Assembly (NCBI GenBank): GCA_964403525.1
Contig: CAYOGE010000047.1
Coordinates: 1 to 22,900 of the forward strand
DNA from: JAJTGZ01 sp964403525
GTDB taxonomy: Bacteria > Planctomycetota > Phycisphaerae > Phycisphaerales > UBA1924
DNA: 22,900 nucleotides
Direction: 5' to 3'
A program made the position numbers and the translations under genes. Shown here piece after piece: positions 15,073-22,828 of the stretch. Below the pieces are notes generated by a model, which was given only the letters and a program-made list of their open reading frames with translations, did not search any database and was not told where the DNA came from. Each line of letters begins with the position of its first letter. The stretch's first letter is position 1.

Positions 15073-17463
15073 GGCGTTGCACGGTGCCGGCATCCGGAAA
15101 AGGTTTCCCGCGGGAATAACGGCCTTGGCGATCCCCGGGCCCTGCCACCGCGCGATCAGGCCGCTCGGGGTGGACCCGTTGAAGTACTCAACCTTGAAGG
15201 TGTGCAGCCCCGGCAGCAGCGCAACCTGCCCCCCCACCTCCGTCATCGCGTGAGCGCCGTCGTTGTCCACCACTACCTGCGAATCGCCCAGCGTCAACCG
15301 GCTGCCGTCGTCACTCTCAAGGAAAAACGTGTACAGCCCGGCCGCCGGCACGCTCAGCAGCCCCGTGAAGACCGCGCCGACGTCCCCCGGCCGCCCCGAT
15401 GAACCGAAGTTTCCGCTGCTCGACGCGAAACTGACGTTCGGCGTCGTCGCGCTGGCGATCGGCACGAGCCCGACGAATGACGGGATCGCCGCCAGCGCCG
15501 GCGGCAACTCGTAAAACCGCAGCTGCAGGTTCGTCAGCCGGTTGGCCGGGATGATCTGCTTCGCCACGCCCGGCCCCTGCCAGCGCGCAGTCACCTCGCA
15601 GGCGCCCGTCAGTTCAAAGTGCTCGATCCGCAGCGCGTGGCTCCCCGCGCTGAGCGATGCGACCACACCGCTGCGCTCCTGCGCCGTGTGCACAAAGTCG
15701 TTGTTCACCACCAGCACGCCGTCGATGTACAGCAGACTCCCCTCATCGCTGGTTGTGAAGAACGTCCACGACCCGGCCGTCGGCACCGTGAGCGTCGCCG
15801 TCGTCACCGACGCGAAATAGTCCGACCGGCCGCTCAGCTCAAACTCGCCCGTCGTGCTCGCAAAGCTCCCGTTGTGGTTCGTGTAGCTGTTGGTGCGGAA
15901 GTTAAACAGCGCCCCAAAGTCAGGCACCGCCGCCCGGCCGCTCAGCCGGTAATAGCTTCCATCCAGCAGCGTGCGCGTCGGCCCGGCGTAGTCGGGAGCC
16001 TTCGGCGGCGGGATCGTCACCGTCACCGTTGACGACGAGACAGCCGCCGTCGTGTCCGAGATCGTGTACGTCCAGGTGTCCGTCCCCGTCGACGCCGCGC
16101 CGGCGCTGTAACGGACCAGGTCGCGACCCCCCGGCCCGGCGCCAACCAGGCGCGTCAGCGTCCCCTTCGCCGTGCTGGATGGGAACGACTGAACCGTGAT
16201 CGTCTGGCAGTTGCCGTCGAAGTCGTTCGCCAGCACATCCAGATCAACCGTTCCCCCGGGAGCACACACCGCCGCGTCGGGCATCGCGTGCGGCGGGACC
16301 GCCGGGCCGAATCCGCCGTTGGCCGCCAGGCACACAGACGCCAGCGCGTACGGTCTGATCTCGCCGATCGCTCGCGTGCCGAACCCGCCGACGTTGTGCG
16401 AGCACTGACCGTTGATCGAGCACATGATCGCGCAGTCTGCGTCACCGTCGCAGTGCGTCGCGCTGAAGTTGTGCCCCACCTCGTGGGCTGTCAATGCCAC
16501 ACGGTTGGCGAAGTTGGCGCTGAACCGCGACTGGCTCACCCCGTACCCGAAGCCGCTGCTGCACACGGCGCCGTTGTAAGCCAGCCCGATGTTCGTCCCC
16601 GTCGGCTGGCCCGTCATCAGGTGCGCAACGTCACGCACGATCGACGACTGGTTCGCCGTCCACTCAGCGACCATCTGAGACAGCAGCACCGACGTGCTCG
16701 TGCTGGTGTACAACCCGGCGCTGGTGCGCACGACGTGACCCGTCACGACGAACGAAACCCCCACGTCCCGCGCGTAGATCAGGTTCATCGCGTTGACGAT
16801 GCTGTCGATGTCCGCGTTGGTCGCCGTGACGTTCGACCCGTTCTGGCCGTAAAAGAGGACGTCCGCATCAAACGCAATCTCCACCGTGCGCCCACACCCC
16901 AGCGGCGCGCCCTTGGGGCGCGTGCCGGTGGCAATCTCCCCCGCCGCCACCGCGCCGCCGCACACGTGCCAGTCCGGCAGAACCGCGTCCCCCGAATAGA
17001 CAGCGTGCACACCCGGCCCACCCCCCGCACCGGGCACCGCATCCCCCATTGGCTGAACCCACCACACCGTCCCGCCATCGCCCGGATCGATCAAGCCCCG
17101 CCATGAACCCCCAACCACAGACAGCCGCGCCGCGAGACCCGGCCGCCCGATCGCCGATCCCGCGAAGTTCATCTCGACCGGTGCCGCCACCGCGTGCAGC
17201 CCGGCACCGTCATCAACCATCACCGAGAACCCCGGCGCGCGGAGCGTCACCGGCTCAAGCACAAGGTCAACAACCACGCCCCCCAGCACAAGCTGAACCG
17301 TGAACACACCCGGCGCGGCCGGAACCGCCAACGACTGCACCGTCACGTCCGATACCCCAAGCAGCGCGGGCAGGTTGGCCGGCGGTTGACCGTCCGCCCG
17401 CACCCGCGGCACCAGCAACGACAGCAGCCCCACGGCAACAAGGATTCGCCAGGTGGTAAGCAT
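14869..17463 (-). CDS. Secreted zinc-metalloprotease-like protein with two PA14 domains and GC-type dockerin
   Basis: This is an 864-aa exported protein. Residues 1-24 are a signal peptide. Residues about 30-190 are a beta-rich N-terminal, propeptide-like region. Residues about 190-385 are a reprolysin-like (M12-type) domain with HEVGHNFSATH (H327, E328, H331, H337) and a downstream Met in CAIMCS (M347). Residues about 394-486 are a cadherin-like Ig domain (VDLDVLANDFDG...DTWTYTISD). Residues about 497-642 and 646-787 are two PA14 domains, each with an S-D-[DE]-G-S-x-L motif and ending in ARWQGPG. Residues 798-864 are two dockerin repeats. The Gly usual after HNF is Ser here. The ATG at 17463 has GGAG six bases upstream. 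Likely role: extracellular proteolysis with carbohydrate binding (inferred). Confidence 0.88.
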   Translation of the reverse strand: MLTTWRILVAVGLLSLLVPRVRADGQPPANLPALLGVSDVTVQSLAVPAAPGVFTVQLVLGGVVVDLVLEPVTLRAPGFSVMVDDGAGLHAVAAPVEMNFAGSAIGRPGLAARLSVVGGSWRGLIDPGDGGTVWWVQPMGDAVPGAGGGPGVHAVYSGDAVLPDWHVCGGAVAAGEIATGTRPKGAPLGCGRTVEIAFDADVLFYGQNGSNVTATNADIDSIVNAMNLIYARDVGVSFVVTGHVVRTSAGLYTSTSTSVLLSQMVAEWTANQSSIVRDVAHLMTGQPTGTNIGLAYNGAVCSSGFGYGVSQSRFSANFANRVALTAHEVGHNFSATHCDGDADCAIMCSINGQCSHNVGGFGTRAIGEIRPYALASVCLAANGGFGPAVPPHAMPDAAVCAPGGTVDLDVLANDFDGNCQTITVQSFPSSTAKGTLTRLVGAGPGGRDLVRYSAGAASTGTDTWTYTISDTTAAVSSSTVTVTIPPPKAPDYAGPTRTLLDGSYYRLSGRAAVPDFGALFNFRTNSYTNHNGSFASTTGEFELSGRSDYFASVTTATLTVPTAGSWTFFTTSDEGSLLYIDGVLVVNNDFVHTAQERSGVVASLSAGSHALRIEHFELTGACEVTARWQGPGVAKQIIPANRLTNLQLRFYELPPALAAIPSFVGLVPIASATTPNVSFASSSGNFGSSGRPGDVGAVFTGLLSVPAAGLYTFFLESDDGSRLTLGDSQVVVDNDGAHAMTEVGGQVALLPGLHTFKVEYFNGSTPSGLIARWQGPGIAKAVIPAGNLFRMPAPCNAADLGRQGGVSGPDGLLDNNDFIVFINYFFGQNPLADVGVQGGVAGSDGVFDNNDFVAYINAFFAPCN

Positions 17464-17537
17464 GGGTATCTCCAAGACAGGCTCACCGTGCACCGCTCGA
17501 GGCGGGAGCAAAGCAACGGCAAGAGCGACCGACCAAG

Positions 17538-17565
17538 AGTCTACCGCCAATCCGCGCACCCGCAA
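17538..17565 (-). promoter_or_regulatory. Putative promoter of the metalloprotease gene
   Basis: On the minus strand, TTGCGG (17560-17565) is followed after 16 bases by TAGACT (17538-17543). The -10 matches four of six consensus bases. The predicted leader is about 70 bases and ends with the GGAG ribosome binding site. Confidence 0.35.
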
Positions 17566-17628
17566 CCCCATGACCGGCAAAAGACCGTGCCACACCCACA
17601 AAGGGCCGCAATCACGCGCCAAAGGCCA

Positions 17629-17829
17629 TCAGCAGCCCGTGAAGAAGCGGTCAATAAACACGACAAAGTCGTTGTTGTCGAACTGGCCGTCTCCCGGCCC
17701 CACGCCCCCCTGGCTCCCCATGTCGGCCGCCGCATCGTGCTGAAAGAACGCGTCGATGAACACCACGAAGTCGTTGTTGTCCAGCACGCCATCCGGCCCC
17801 GGCGTCGCGCCCTGGCTCCCAAGGTCCGC
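17629..17829 (-). repeat. Pair of GC-type dockerin repeats (esterase-like gene)
   Basis: Repeats begin ADLGSQG and ADMGSQGG, both with DNNDFVVFID. Shared DNA cores are at 17666-17679 and 17768-17781, 102 bases apart. This pair has Ser in place of Arg before QG, unlike most of the other repeats here. Confidence 0.8.
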
Positions 17830-18903
17830 CTGACCGCACGCGTTCACCAGGCCGTCGATCACCAGCGCGTGCACGCGGTTGGTGCTCAATGGATCCCCGA
17901 CGCCTGAGTCGGTAATCGCCAGCAACACACGCCGCCCAAACGGAACGCCCGGCCCTGACGCCACCGCCGGCCCAAGCGCAAGCCCTTCAACGTTGTACAG
18001 ATACCCCGCGTAGCGCGTCGTCTTGCCGCACAAGGTCATCCCGACCACCGGCAGCGTCGCCGCCGCGCTCACGTCCGTCGCGCCAGACACCGACACCGAG
18101 TAGATCCGCGTCAGGAAGTAGCCCGACGCACTGAACGAAAACGAACGCTCCATCGCCAGCAGACCGCCCCCGGGGAGCGCCGCCAGCGCACTCACACCGC
18201 TCCGCGAACCCGGCAGGAGCGGCTGGCCGTGCATCGGCTGGGTCACATAGCACCACTGCCCCGAGGGCGCAAACCCGCCAGTGCCCACCGCCGAGCCGCG
18301 CGAGTACCGCTGCAGCCGTACGCGCGTGCCGGCGGACGCCGTCGACAGCGGCCCGTCGGTCATCAACGCTTCCTCGTTCACCGTCCACGCCGTCAGCCCG
18401 TCTGGGCTCACCGTCACCGACTCAAGCCCGTAGTTCGCCCGAAGGTTGCTGTAGACCGCCGGAACCGCTGGGCCCGTCGAAACCACCCCCGTCGCCAGGT
18501 CAACAACCGAAAGCGGCGCTGACACACCCTCGTCGCACACCAGCGCAGCGTTCGTCCCCGGCAGGAGCGCGATGTCCTCAAAGTCGCGCGTCTCGGACAG
18601 TGTCAAGCCCGTCACCTGCGAGAGCCCCGTCAACGTGCCGTCACTCCCGAACACCGGCCGGAAGAACACGACCTTGTTGCTGTTGTCCATCACGGCCGCG
18701 AAGCGGCCATCGGGCAGCGCCGTGAGCCCGCTCAACCCCTGGATGTCGAACACCTGACCAAACTGGTCCAGCGCAGTCAGCGGCAGCTCCGCGTTGTTGC
18801 GGTACTGGATCGAAACGTCGCCGATCGCCGTCGGCAACCCGGAAGCCGCCACCGCCAGGCCGCATGCCACCCTGACCATCGATAGAGCAAGCGTGTGTTT
18901 CAC
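17629..18903 (-). CDS. Secreted phytase-type esterase-like protein with C-terminal GC-type dockerin
   Basis: This 424-aa exported protein has a signal peptide at residues about 1-28 (KHTLAL...AVAASGLPTAIG). Residues about 30-345 fit the 'esterase-like activity of phytase' beta-propeller family. It shows GLSGLTALPDGRFAAVMDNS near the start, FEDIALLPG, an ALVCDEG strand, GLESVTVSPDG and a later NVEGLALGP. The last ~66 residues are two dockerin repeats. Substrate is unknown; phosphoester hydrolysis is only suggested by the family name. The GTG at 18903 is chosen because it gives a lysine directly before the hydrophobic core; an ATG at 18879 would leave a weaker n-region. Neither has a Shine-Dalgarno. 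It lies 165 bases upstream of the metalloprotease gene on the same strand. Confidence 0.8.
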   Translation of the reverse strand: MKHTLALSMVRVACGLAVAASGLPTAIGDVSIQYRNNAELPLTALDQFGQVFDIQGLSGLTALPDGRFAAVMDNSNKVVFFRPVFGSDGTLTGLSQVTGLTLSETRDFEDIALLPGTNAALVCDEGVSAPLSVVDLATGVVSTGPAVPAVYSNLRANYGLESVTVSPDGLTAWTVNEEALMTDGPLSTASAGTRVRLQRYSRGSAVGTGGFAPSGQWCYVTQPMHGQPLLPGSRSGVSALAALPGGGLLAMERSFSFSASGYFLTRIYSVSVSGATDVSAAATLPVVGMTLCGKTTRYAGYLYNVEGLALGPAVASGPGVPFGRRVLLAITDSGVGDPLSTNRVHALVIDGLVNACGQADLGSQGATPGPDGVLDNNDFVVFIDAFFQHDAAADMGSQGGVGPGDGQFDNNDFVVFIDRFFTGC

Positions 18904-19321
18904 CGCAACAACATACACGCTGGTCGGGCAAACGCAACAAACGCATGTCCAGTTCTTGCGCTCAACCCGCGGCCCAGGCCGAACCAGTCGAACCCCCTCC
19001 CCAAAGCCCGCCGCCCCACGCGCAGCGCGGCCACAGGTGGGTGCGGGCACGCGGGCTCCTCAACCAGCGCGCACCGACACCCTCCGGCCAGCGCCGCTCG
19101 CAGGGTTGCGGCGGGCTGCACTCATCTCTCCGGCCCGTGTTTTCCTCTCGCGGGCTTTCCCCAGCGGGGACGTTCCGACGCGAACACGTCGGCGAACACC
19201 GATACGAATACCCCCCTAGACGGTTCCGGATGAGACCGCCCGAATTGCGGGGGTGTAAGCAGTTTCTATTTGAGGCAACGCGAGCGGCGCTCGCTCCGGC
19301 TACACCAGCGGCCTCTCCGAT
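18904..19321. other. Intergenic region upstream of the esterase-like gene
   Basis: These 418 bases contain no supported gene; open frames here lack ribosome binding sites and family features. At about 19207-19253 a C-run and a G-run could pair around a smaller CGGT/ACCG stem. A short GCGAGC/GCTCGC hairpin lies at about 19280-19295, close to the end of the DUF2959 gene, but without a T-tract. I see no firm terminator or promoter. Confidence 0.45.
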
Positions 19322-19987
19322 TCACTCAGCCGGCTTCATCTGCCTGATGAACTCGTCCGCCTCGGCGATCGACGTGTTCATCTCGCTGATGAGCCTGGCG
19401 ACATCGTTCTGCACCTGCCCGAGCGTCGTGTTCAGGCTCGCCACCGCCTGCGCGTTCAGCGCTCCCTTCAAATACGTCACGCGGTCCTTGAACGCCGTCA
19501 GCACCGGCGCCATCTTCCCCTCGGCCGCGGTCATCGCCGCGACGAGCCGGTCGTACTGCACGCGCGTCGAGCGCAACTGCTGATCGTTGAGGCTCTTCAG
19601 CGACGGATCGCTCATCCCGTCCACCTCGCTGCGCCACTCAGAAAACAGCTTCTCTCCCACCGTTTCAACGCTCTCAATCCGGTCCTTCACCGCTCCCGCC
19701 GCCGATGCGCACCGCTCGTACTCGCTCTTGATCTTCCGGTACCGCCCCTCGAGCTCGCTCGCGGGTGCCCCCGTCAGCGCCTGGAACTCCTCGAGCGCAC
19801 TGGCAAAGCGCTGCTTCGCCGCCTCCTGCCCCTCGCGCGCATCTTCCACACGCGCCACGAGCTGCTCGCGCTTGGCGATCCCAAACCACTTCTCCTTCAT
19901 CGCGATCGTGGTCGATTGACACCCACCGGAGTTTCCCGCCGCCAGAAACGCCGCGCCGATCACAAAAACGCAAAGTCTGTTCTTCAT
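19322..19987 (-). CDS. DUF2959-family lipoprotein
   Basis: This 221-aa protein matches the pattern of DUF2959. The N-terminal signal sequence ends in GGC-QST (Cys23), a lipoprotein-like site lacking the usual Leu at -3. The body is then almost entirely helical and coiled-coil-like: RVEDAREGQEAAKQRFASAL (about 45-64), FQALTG, then a heptad-rich middle with DRIESVETVGEKLFSEW, and LNAQAVASLN...LISEMNTSIAEADEFI at the end. The function of the family is not known to me; it is probably anchored in a membrane facing the periplasm. The start is the ATG at 19987; no strong ribosome binding site is seen. It is divergent from the OmcB-like gene, with a 390-base gap between them. Confidence 0.88.
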   Translation of the reverse strand: MKNRLCVFVIGAAFLAAGNSGGCQSTTIAMKEKWFGIAKREQLVARVEDAREGQEAAKQRFASALEEFQALTGAPASELEGRYRKIKSEYERCASAAGAVKDRIESVETVGEKLFSEWRSEVDGMSDPSLKSLNDQQLRSTRVQYDRLVAAMTAAEGKMAPVLTAFKDRVTYLKGALNAQAVASLNTTLGQVQNDVARLISEMNTSIAEADEFIRQMKPAE

Positions 19988-20248
19988 CGCCCATTGTCGG
20001 ACCCGCCCAAGCCGTTTGCCAACCGGATCAACGAGCGAGCAGTTTTTGCGCTACTTCAACAAGGCCATTTCATCTGCTGTCCATCACCAGCCACTGTGAA
20101 CGTTTGAGGGTTGATTCCCCTAAGTGAGGTGGCTCGAACGGCTTCTGGGCATACGAGATGGATTTTTTCAGCGAACTGAGCGTTGCGAGCCAGAAACCCG
20201 GACTGCTAGGGCATTGCACTTATCCCTAAGGGTGATGCCGTTTCGCGC

Positions 20249-20276
20249 TTGATCAGCGTGGAACGTCTGCTAACCT
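20249..20276 (+). promoter_or_regulatory. Weak candidate promoter of the DUF11 lipoprotein gene
   Basis: TTGATC (20249-20254) is followed after 16 bases by TAACCT (20271-20276), itself preceded by TGC as in an extended -10. The match is modest. It would give a leader of about 95 bases. Confidence 0.28.
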
Positions 20277-20289
20277 CTCAGTGGCGGAC

Positions 20290-20344
20290 GGGCCTTTGTC
20301 TTAGGCCCCCGATCCCCCTTTTCGCACCGGGTCCGGTGTGGGGG
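20290..20344 (+). promoter_or_regulatory. Two stem-loops in the presumed 5' leader of the DUF11 lipoprotein gene
   Basis: Hairpin one pairs GGGCC (20290-20294) with GGCCC (20304-20308). Hairpin two pairs CACCGG (20325-20330) with CCGGTG (20333-20338) and can be extended by CCCCC (20314-20318) with GGGGG (20340-20344). They end about 33 bases before the start codon, leaving the ribosome binding site free. No T-tract follows, so they are not simple terminators; an mRNA-stability or regulatory role is possible. Confidence 0.4.
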
Positions 20345-20377
20345 AACCAGACTGACCGAAGGGTTATGGAGCAAACA

Positions 20378-21997
20378 ATGAAGCAATCGAATATGTGGAT
20401 GTCGCTCGCGGGTGTACTCGCGATCGCGGCTTTGAACGGCTGCACGATCGAGAAGGCGCGGATTGAGAACGGCAAGATGCAGACCAGCGCTGGCGGCGTC
20501 TCCGTGATCCAGGGCGCTCCGGCCCCTGCCCCCGCCCCGATGGTCGAGAAGCCCGCCCCGGCCCCCGCCAAGCAGATGACGCCCGCCGCTCCGGCCATGG
20601 GCAGCACCACGGTCTATTACCCCTCAGGCCGCGCCGAGGGTGCCGTGCTCCGCCTGGACCGCATGTGCCCCAGCGAGGTCACCGCCGGCCAGACGTTCGA
20701 GTACGAAATCAAGGTCACCAACGTCTCCCCCGTCGCGCTGGCGAACGTCTACGTCACCGAGACGATGCCCAACGCCTTCAAGATGACCGACAGCACCCCC
20801 GCCATGAGCCGCATGGAAGGCACCACGGCCGGCGTCTACAACCTGGACATGCTCGCCGCCGGTGAGAGCAAGACCGTCAAGATCCGCGGCAGCGCCCCCG
20901 CGGCGGGCCAGTTCGCTTCCTGCGCCACCGCCTCGTACATCATCCCCGCCTGCTGCACGATCAACGTGACCTCGCCGTCGCTGAAGATCACCAAGTCGGC
21001 TCCCTCCGAGGTCGCCCTGTGCGACGTGATCCCCGTCCAGATCGTGGTCACCAACACCGGCACCGGCACCGCCAAGAACGTCATGGTCCGCGACCAGTTC
21101 CCGGCCGACATGATGACCGGTGACGGCAAGAACGTCTACGAGATGAACGTCGGCAACCTCGCCGGCGGCGAGAGCAAGACGCTCAACTTCAACGCCAAGG
21201 CCGCGAAGGTCGGCTCCTACAGCAACACCGCAACGGCGATGGCCGACGGCAACCTCAAGGCCGACAGCAACACGACCGTCACGGCCGTGAAGAACTGCAA
21301 CCTCGAGATCACCAAGACCGGCCCCTCCAGCCTCTACATCGGCCGTGACGCCACCTACACCATCACGGTGAAGAACAGCGGCAACGGCGTGGCGAAGAAC
21401 ACCACCGTCGTCGACGCGGTCCCCGCCGGCACCACCTTCCAGAGCGCAACCGAAGGCGGCGCGATGGTCGGCGGCAGCGTCAAGTGGAACCTGGGTGATC
21501 TGGCCGCCGGTGCGAGCAAGACCATGACGGTCACGCTCAACAGCGGCTCGGTCTCCGAGATCCGCAACTCCGCAACGGTCAGCAGCGTCTGCTGCTCGGC
21601 CGCCTCGGCCAACGCCGTCACCGCCGTCGCCGGCGTTCCCGCGATCGTGATCGAGCTCGTCGACAGCCCCGACCCGATCGAGGTCGGCGGCGAGACCACC
21701 TTCACCATCGTCGTCACCAACCAGGGCAACAAGGCGGACACGAACGTCAAGCCCGTCTTCAAGCTCGCCAACGGCCTGGCGTTCGTCAGCGGCAGCGGTG
21801 ACACCTCCGTCACGGCTTCCGGCAACACGATCGCTCTGGGCTCCGTCGCGACCCTCGCTCCCAAGCAGACCGTCCGCTGGACGGTCAAGGCCAAGAGCAC
21901 GGCCGCCAACGGTGACAGCCGCAGCACCCTCTCGGTCACCAGCGATTACTTCAAGAAGTCAATCGACGAGGAAGAGTCCACCAACCTCGTCAAGTAA
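20378..21997 (+). CDS. OmcB-like lipoprotein with four DUF11 (Ig-like) repeats
   Basis: This 539-aa lipoprotein has signal MKQSNMWMSLAGVLAIAALN with lipidated Cys22, then a Pro/Ala-rich linker (about 47-73). Four Ig-like DUF11 repeats follow at about 92-190, 200-300, 307-415 and 422-525, each with [IV]xVTNxG-type strands and L-A-x-G-E/A-S-K-T. Cysteines lie mostly at repeat boundaries (C97, C182, C192-193, C215, C307, C405-406). The last repeat (VGGETTFTIVVTNQG, ADTNVKPVFKLANGLAFVS, GNTIALGS, TSDYF) lines up, from memory, with the C-terminus of chlamydial OmcB. Codons strongly favour AAC, AAG, ACC and GTC, suggesting high expression. The ATG at 20378 has GGAG six bases upstream; ATG 20366 is less likely. 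Probable structural cell-envelope protein. Confidence 0.87.
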   Translation: MKQSNMWMSLAGVLAIAALNGCTIEKARIENGKMQTSAGGVSVIQGAPAPAPAPMVEKPAPAPAKQMTPAAPAMGSTTVYYPSGRAEGAVLRLDRMCPSEVTAGQTFEYEIKVTNVSPVALANVYVTETMPNAFKMTDSTPAMSRMEGTTAGVYNLDMLAAGESKTVKIRGSAPAAGQFASCATASYIIPACCTINVTSPSLKITKSAPSEVALCDVIPVQIVVTNTGTGTAKNVMVRDQFPADMMTGDGKNVYEMNVGNLAGGESKTLNFNAKAAKVGSYSNTATAMADGNLKADSNTTVTAVKNCNLEITKTGPSSLYIGRDATYTITVKNSGNGVAKNTTVVDAVPAGTTFQSATEGGAMVGGSVKWNLGDLAAGASKTMTVTLNSGSVSEIRNSATVSSVCCSAASANAVTAVAGVPAIVIELVDSPDPIEVGGETTFTIVVTNQGNKADTNVKPVFKLANGLAFVSGSGDTSVTASGNTIALGSVATLAPKQTVRWTVKAKSTAANGDSRSTLSVTSDYFKKSIDEEESTNLVK

Positions 21998-22026
21998 TCG
22001 AGACTCGCAGATTCAGTAAGCAAGAG

Positions 22027-22058
22027 ACCGGCGGGCCACGAGGCCCGCCGGTTTTTTT
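22027..22058 (+). terminator. Rho-independent terminator of the DUF11 lipoprotein gene
   Basis: A perfect 11-bp stem ACCGGCGGGCC/GGCCCGCCGGT with loop ACGA is followed directly by a run of seven T. It lies 30 bases after the stop codon. Confidence 0.95.
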
Positions 22059-22109
22059 GTTTGCGCACCCGGAGTGTCGGTTCGACAGCGACACCCGACG
22101 GACCGACGG

Positions 22110-22778
22110 CTACAGCCCGCCGGCTTCTACAGCGATCTTCGCGGCCGCGGCGGTCGCGAGCGAAACAGCGTCGCACCCGGTCACCCTCACCAGCATCGAT
22201 TGAGCCTGCGCATCGGCCGCCAGAACCGTCACCGACGCGCCGGGCCTTAGCCCGTGCCGGGCGGCGAACGCGAGGAACGCCCCCTCCTGGTCGGTGATGC
22301 GCACCAGCCGCGCACGTTCCCCCTGCACGCAACTGCTGAGCGGGCGCGACCGCGCTGCGCGGGTCTGCCCCGCCCGGTCGGGGATCGGGTCGCCGTGCGG
22401 GTCGACGCTTGGGTGCCCCAGCAGCGCGTCGATCGCGTCGATCACCGCCGGCGAGACCGCGTGCTCAAGACGCTCGGCCTCCGCGTGCACCACCGACCAG
22501 TCCAGCTTCAGCGTCCGCACCAGAAAGGTCTCGATCAGTCGGTGCCGGCGCAGCACGTCCGTCGCAGCCCGCCTGCCCTTGGCCGTCAGCGTGATGCCGC
22601 CGTACCGCTCCGCCTTCACCATCCGGCCCTCCGCCAGCCGCTTGACCATCGAGGTCGCCGTTCCCTTGGTCACCCCCAGCACCGCCGCCAGACGCACCAG
22701 GCCCGCCTCGCCAGTTGGCGACTCGTCGCAGAGCGTCAGCAGGGCTTTCAGGTAGTTCTCGACCGTCTCGGTGGCCAT
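22110..22778 (-). CDS. DtxR/MntR-family metal-dependent transcriptional regulator
   Basis: This 222-aa regulator has a winged helix-turn-helix at residues about 5-72 (LAAVLGVTKGTATSMVKRLA, then YGGITLTAKG). The metal-binding and dimerisation domain is about 73-135, with H79, E83, H98, E102, E105 and H106 (HAEAERLEHAVS) and the conserved HPSVDPHGDPIP. A C-terminal FeoA/SH3-like domain is at about 145-220. Such proteins repress or activate Mn or Fe transport genes. Glu102 is MntR-like (Cys in DtxR), but the position of Asp8/Met10 is Asn8 and that of MntR Glu11 is Lys11, so metal choice is uncertain. The ATG at 22778 is preferred; the longer frame starts on a TTG inside a TTGACA box and would translate the operator. 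Confidence 0.9.
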   Translation of the reverse strand: MATETVENYLKALLTLCDESPTGEAGLVRLAAVLGVTKGTATSMVKRLAEGRMVKAERYGGITLTAKGRRAATDVLRRHRLIETFLVRTLKLDWSVVHAEAERLEHAVSPAVIDAIDALLGHPSVDPHGDPIPDRAGQTRAARSRPLSSCVQGERARLVRITDQEGAFLAFAARHGLRPGASVTVLAADAQAQSMLVRVTGCDAVSLATAAAAKIAVEAGGL

Positions 22779-22828
22779 GGATGGGGTCGACTCTATCCAC
22801 GCTTGCTCCACCGATCCGGCCAGCCTAG

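Larger units (their letters stand above)
19988..20377. other. Divergent intergenic region with the leader of the DUF11 lipoprotein gene
   Basis: These 390 bases lie between two divergent lipoprotein genes and hold no supported coding sequence. A possible rightward promoter and a structured leader (listed separately) occupy the right third. Two similar short motifs, CCCCTAAG near 20118 and CCCTAAGG near 20224, lie further upstream; their meaning is unclear. Confidence 0.45.

Noticed and set aside
11160..17790. Recurring AAGTCGTTGTT[AG]TC considered as an interspersed DNA repeat, uptake sequence or CRISPR-like unit
   Set aside because: All six copies lie in frame at the D-N-N-D-F codons of dockerin repeats, so protein conservation explains them.
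19207..19253. C-run and G-run that could fold into a long hairpin
   Set aside because: Pairing is interrupted and no T-tract or conserved context is visible; reported only as part of the intergenic entry.
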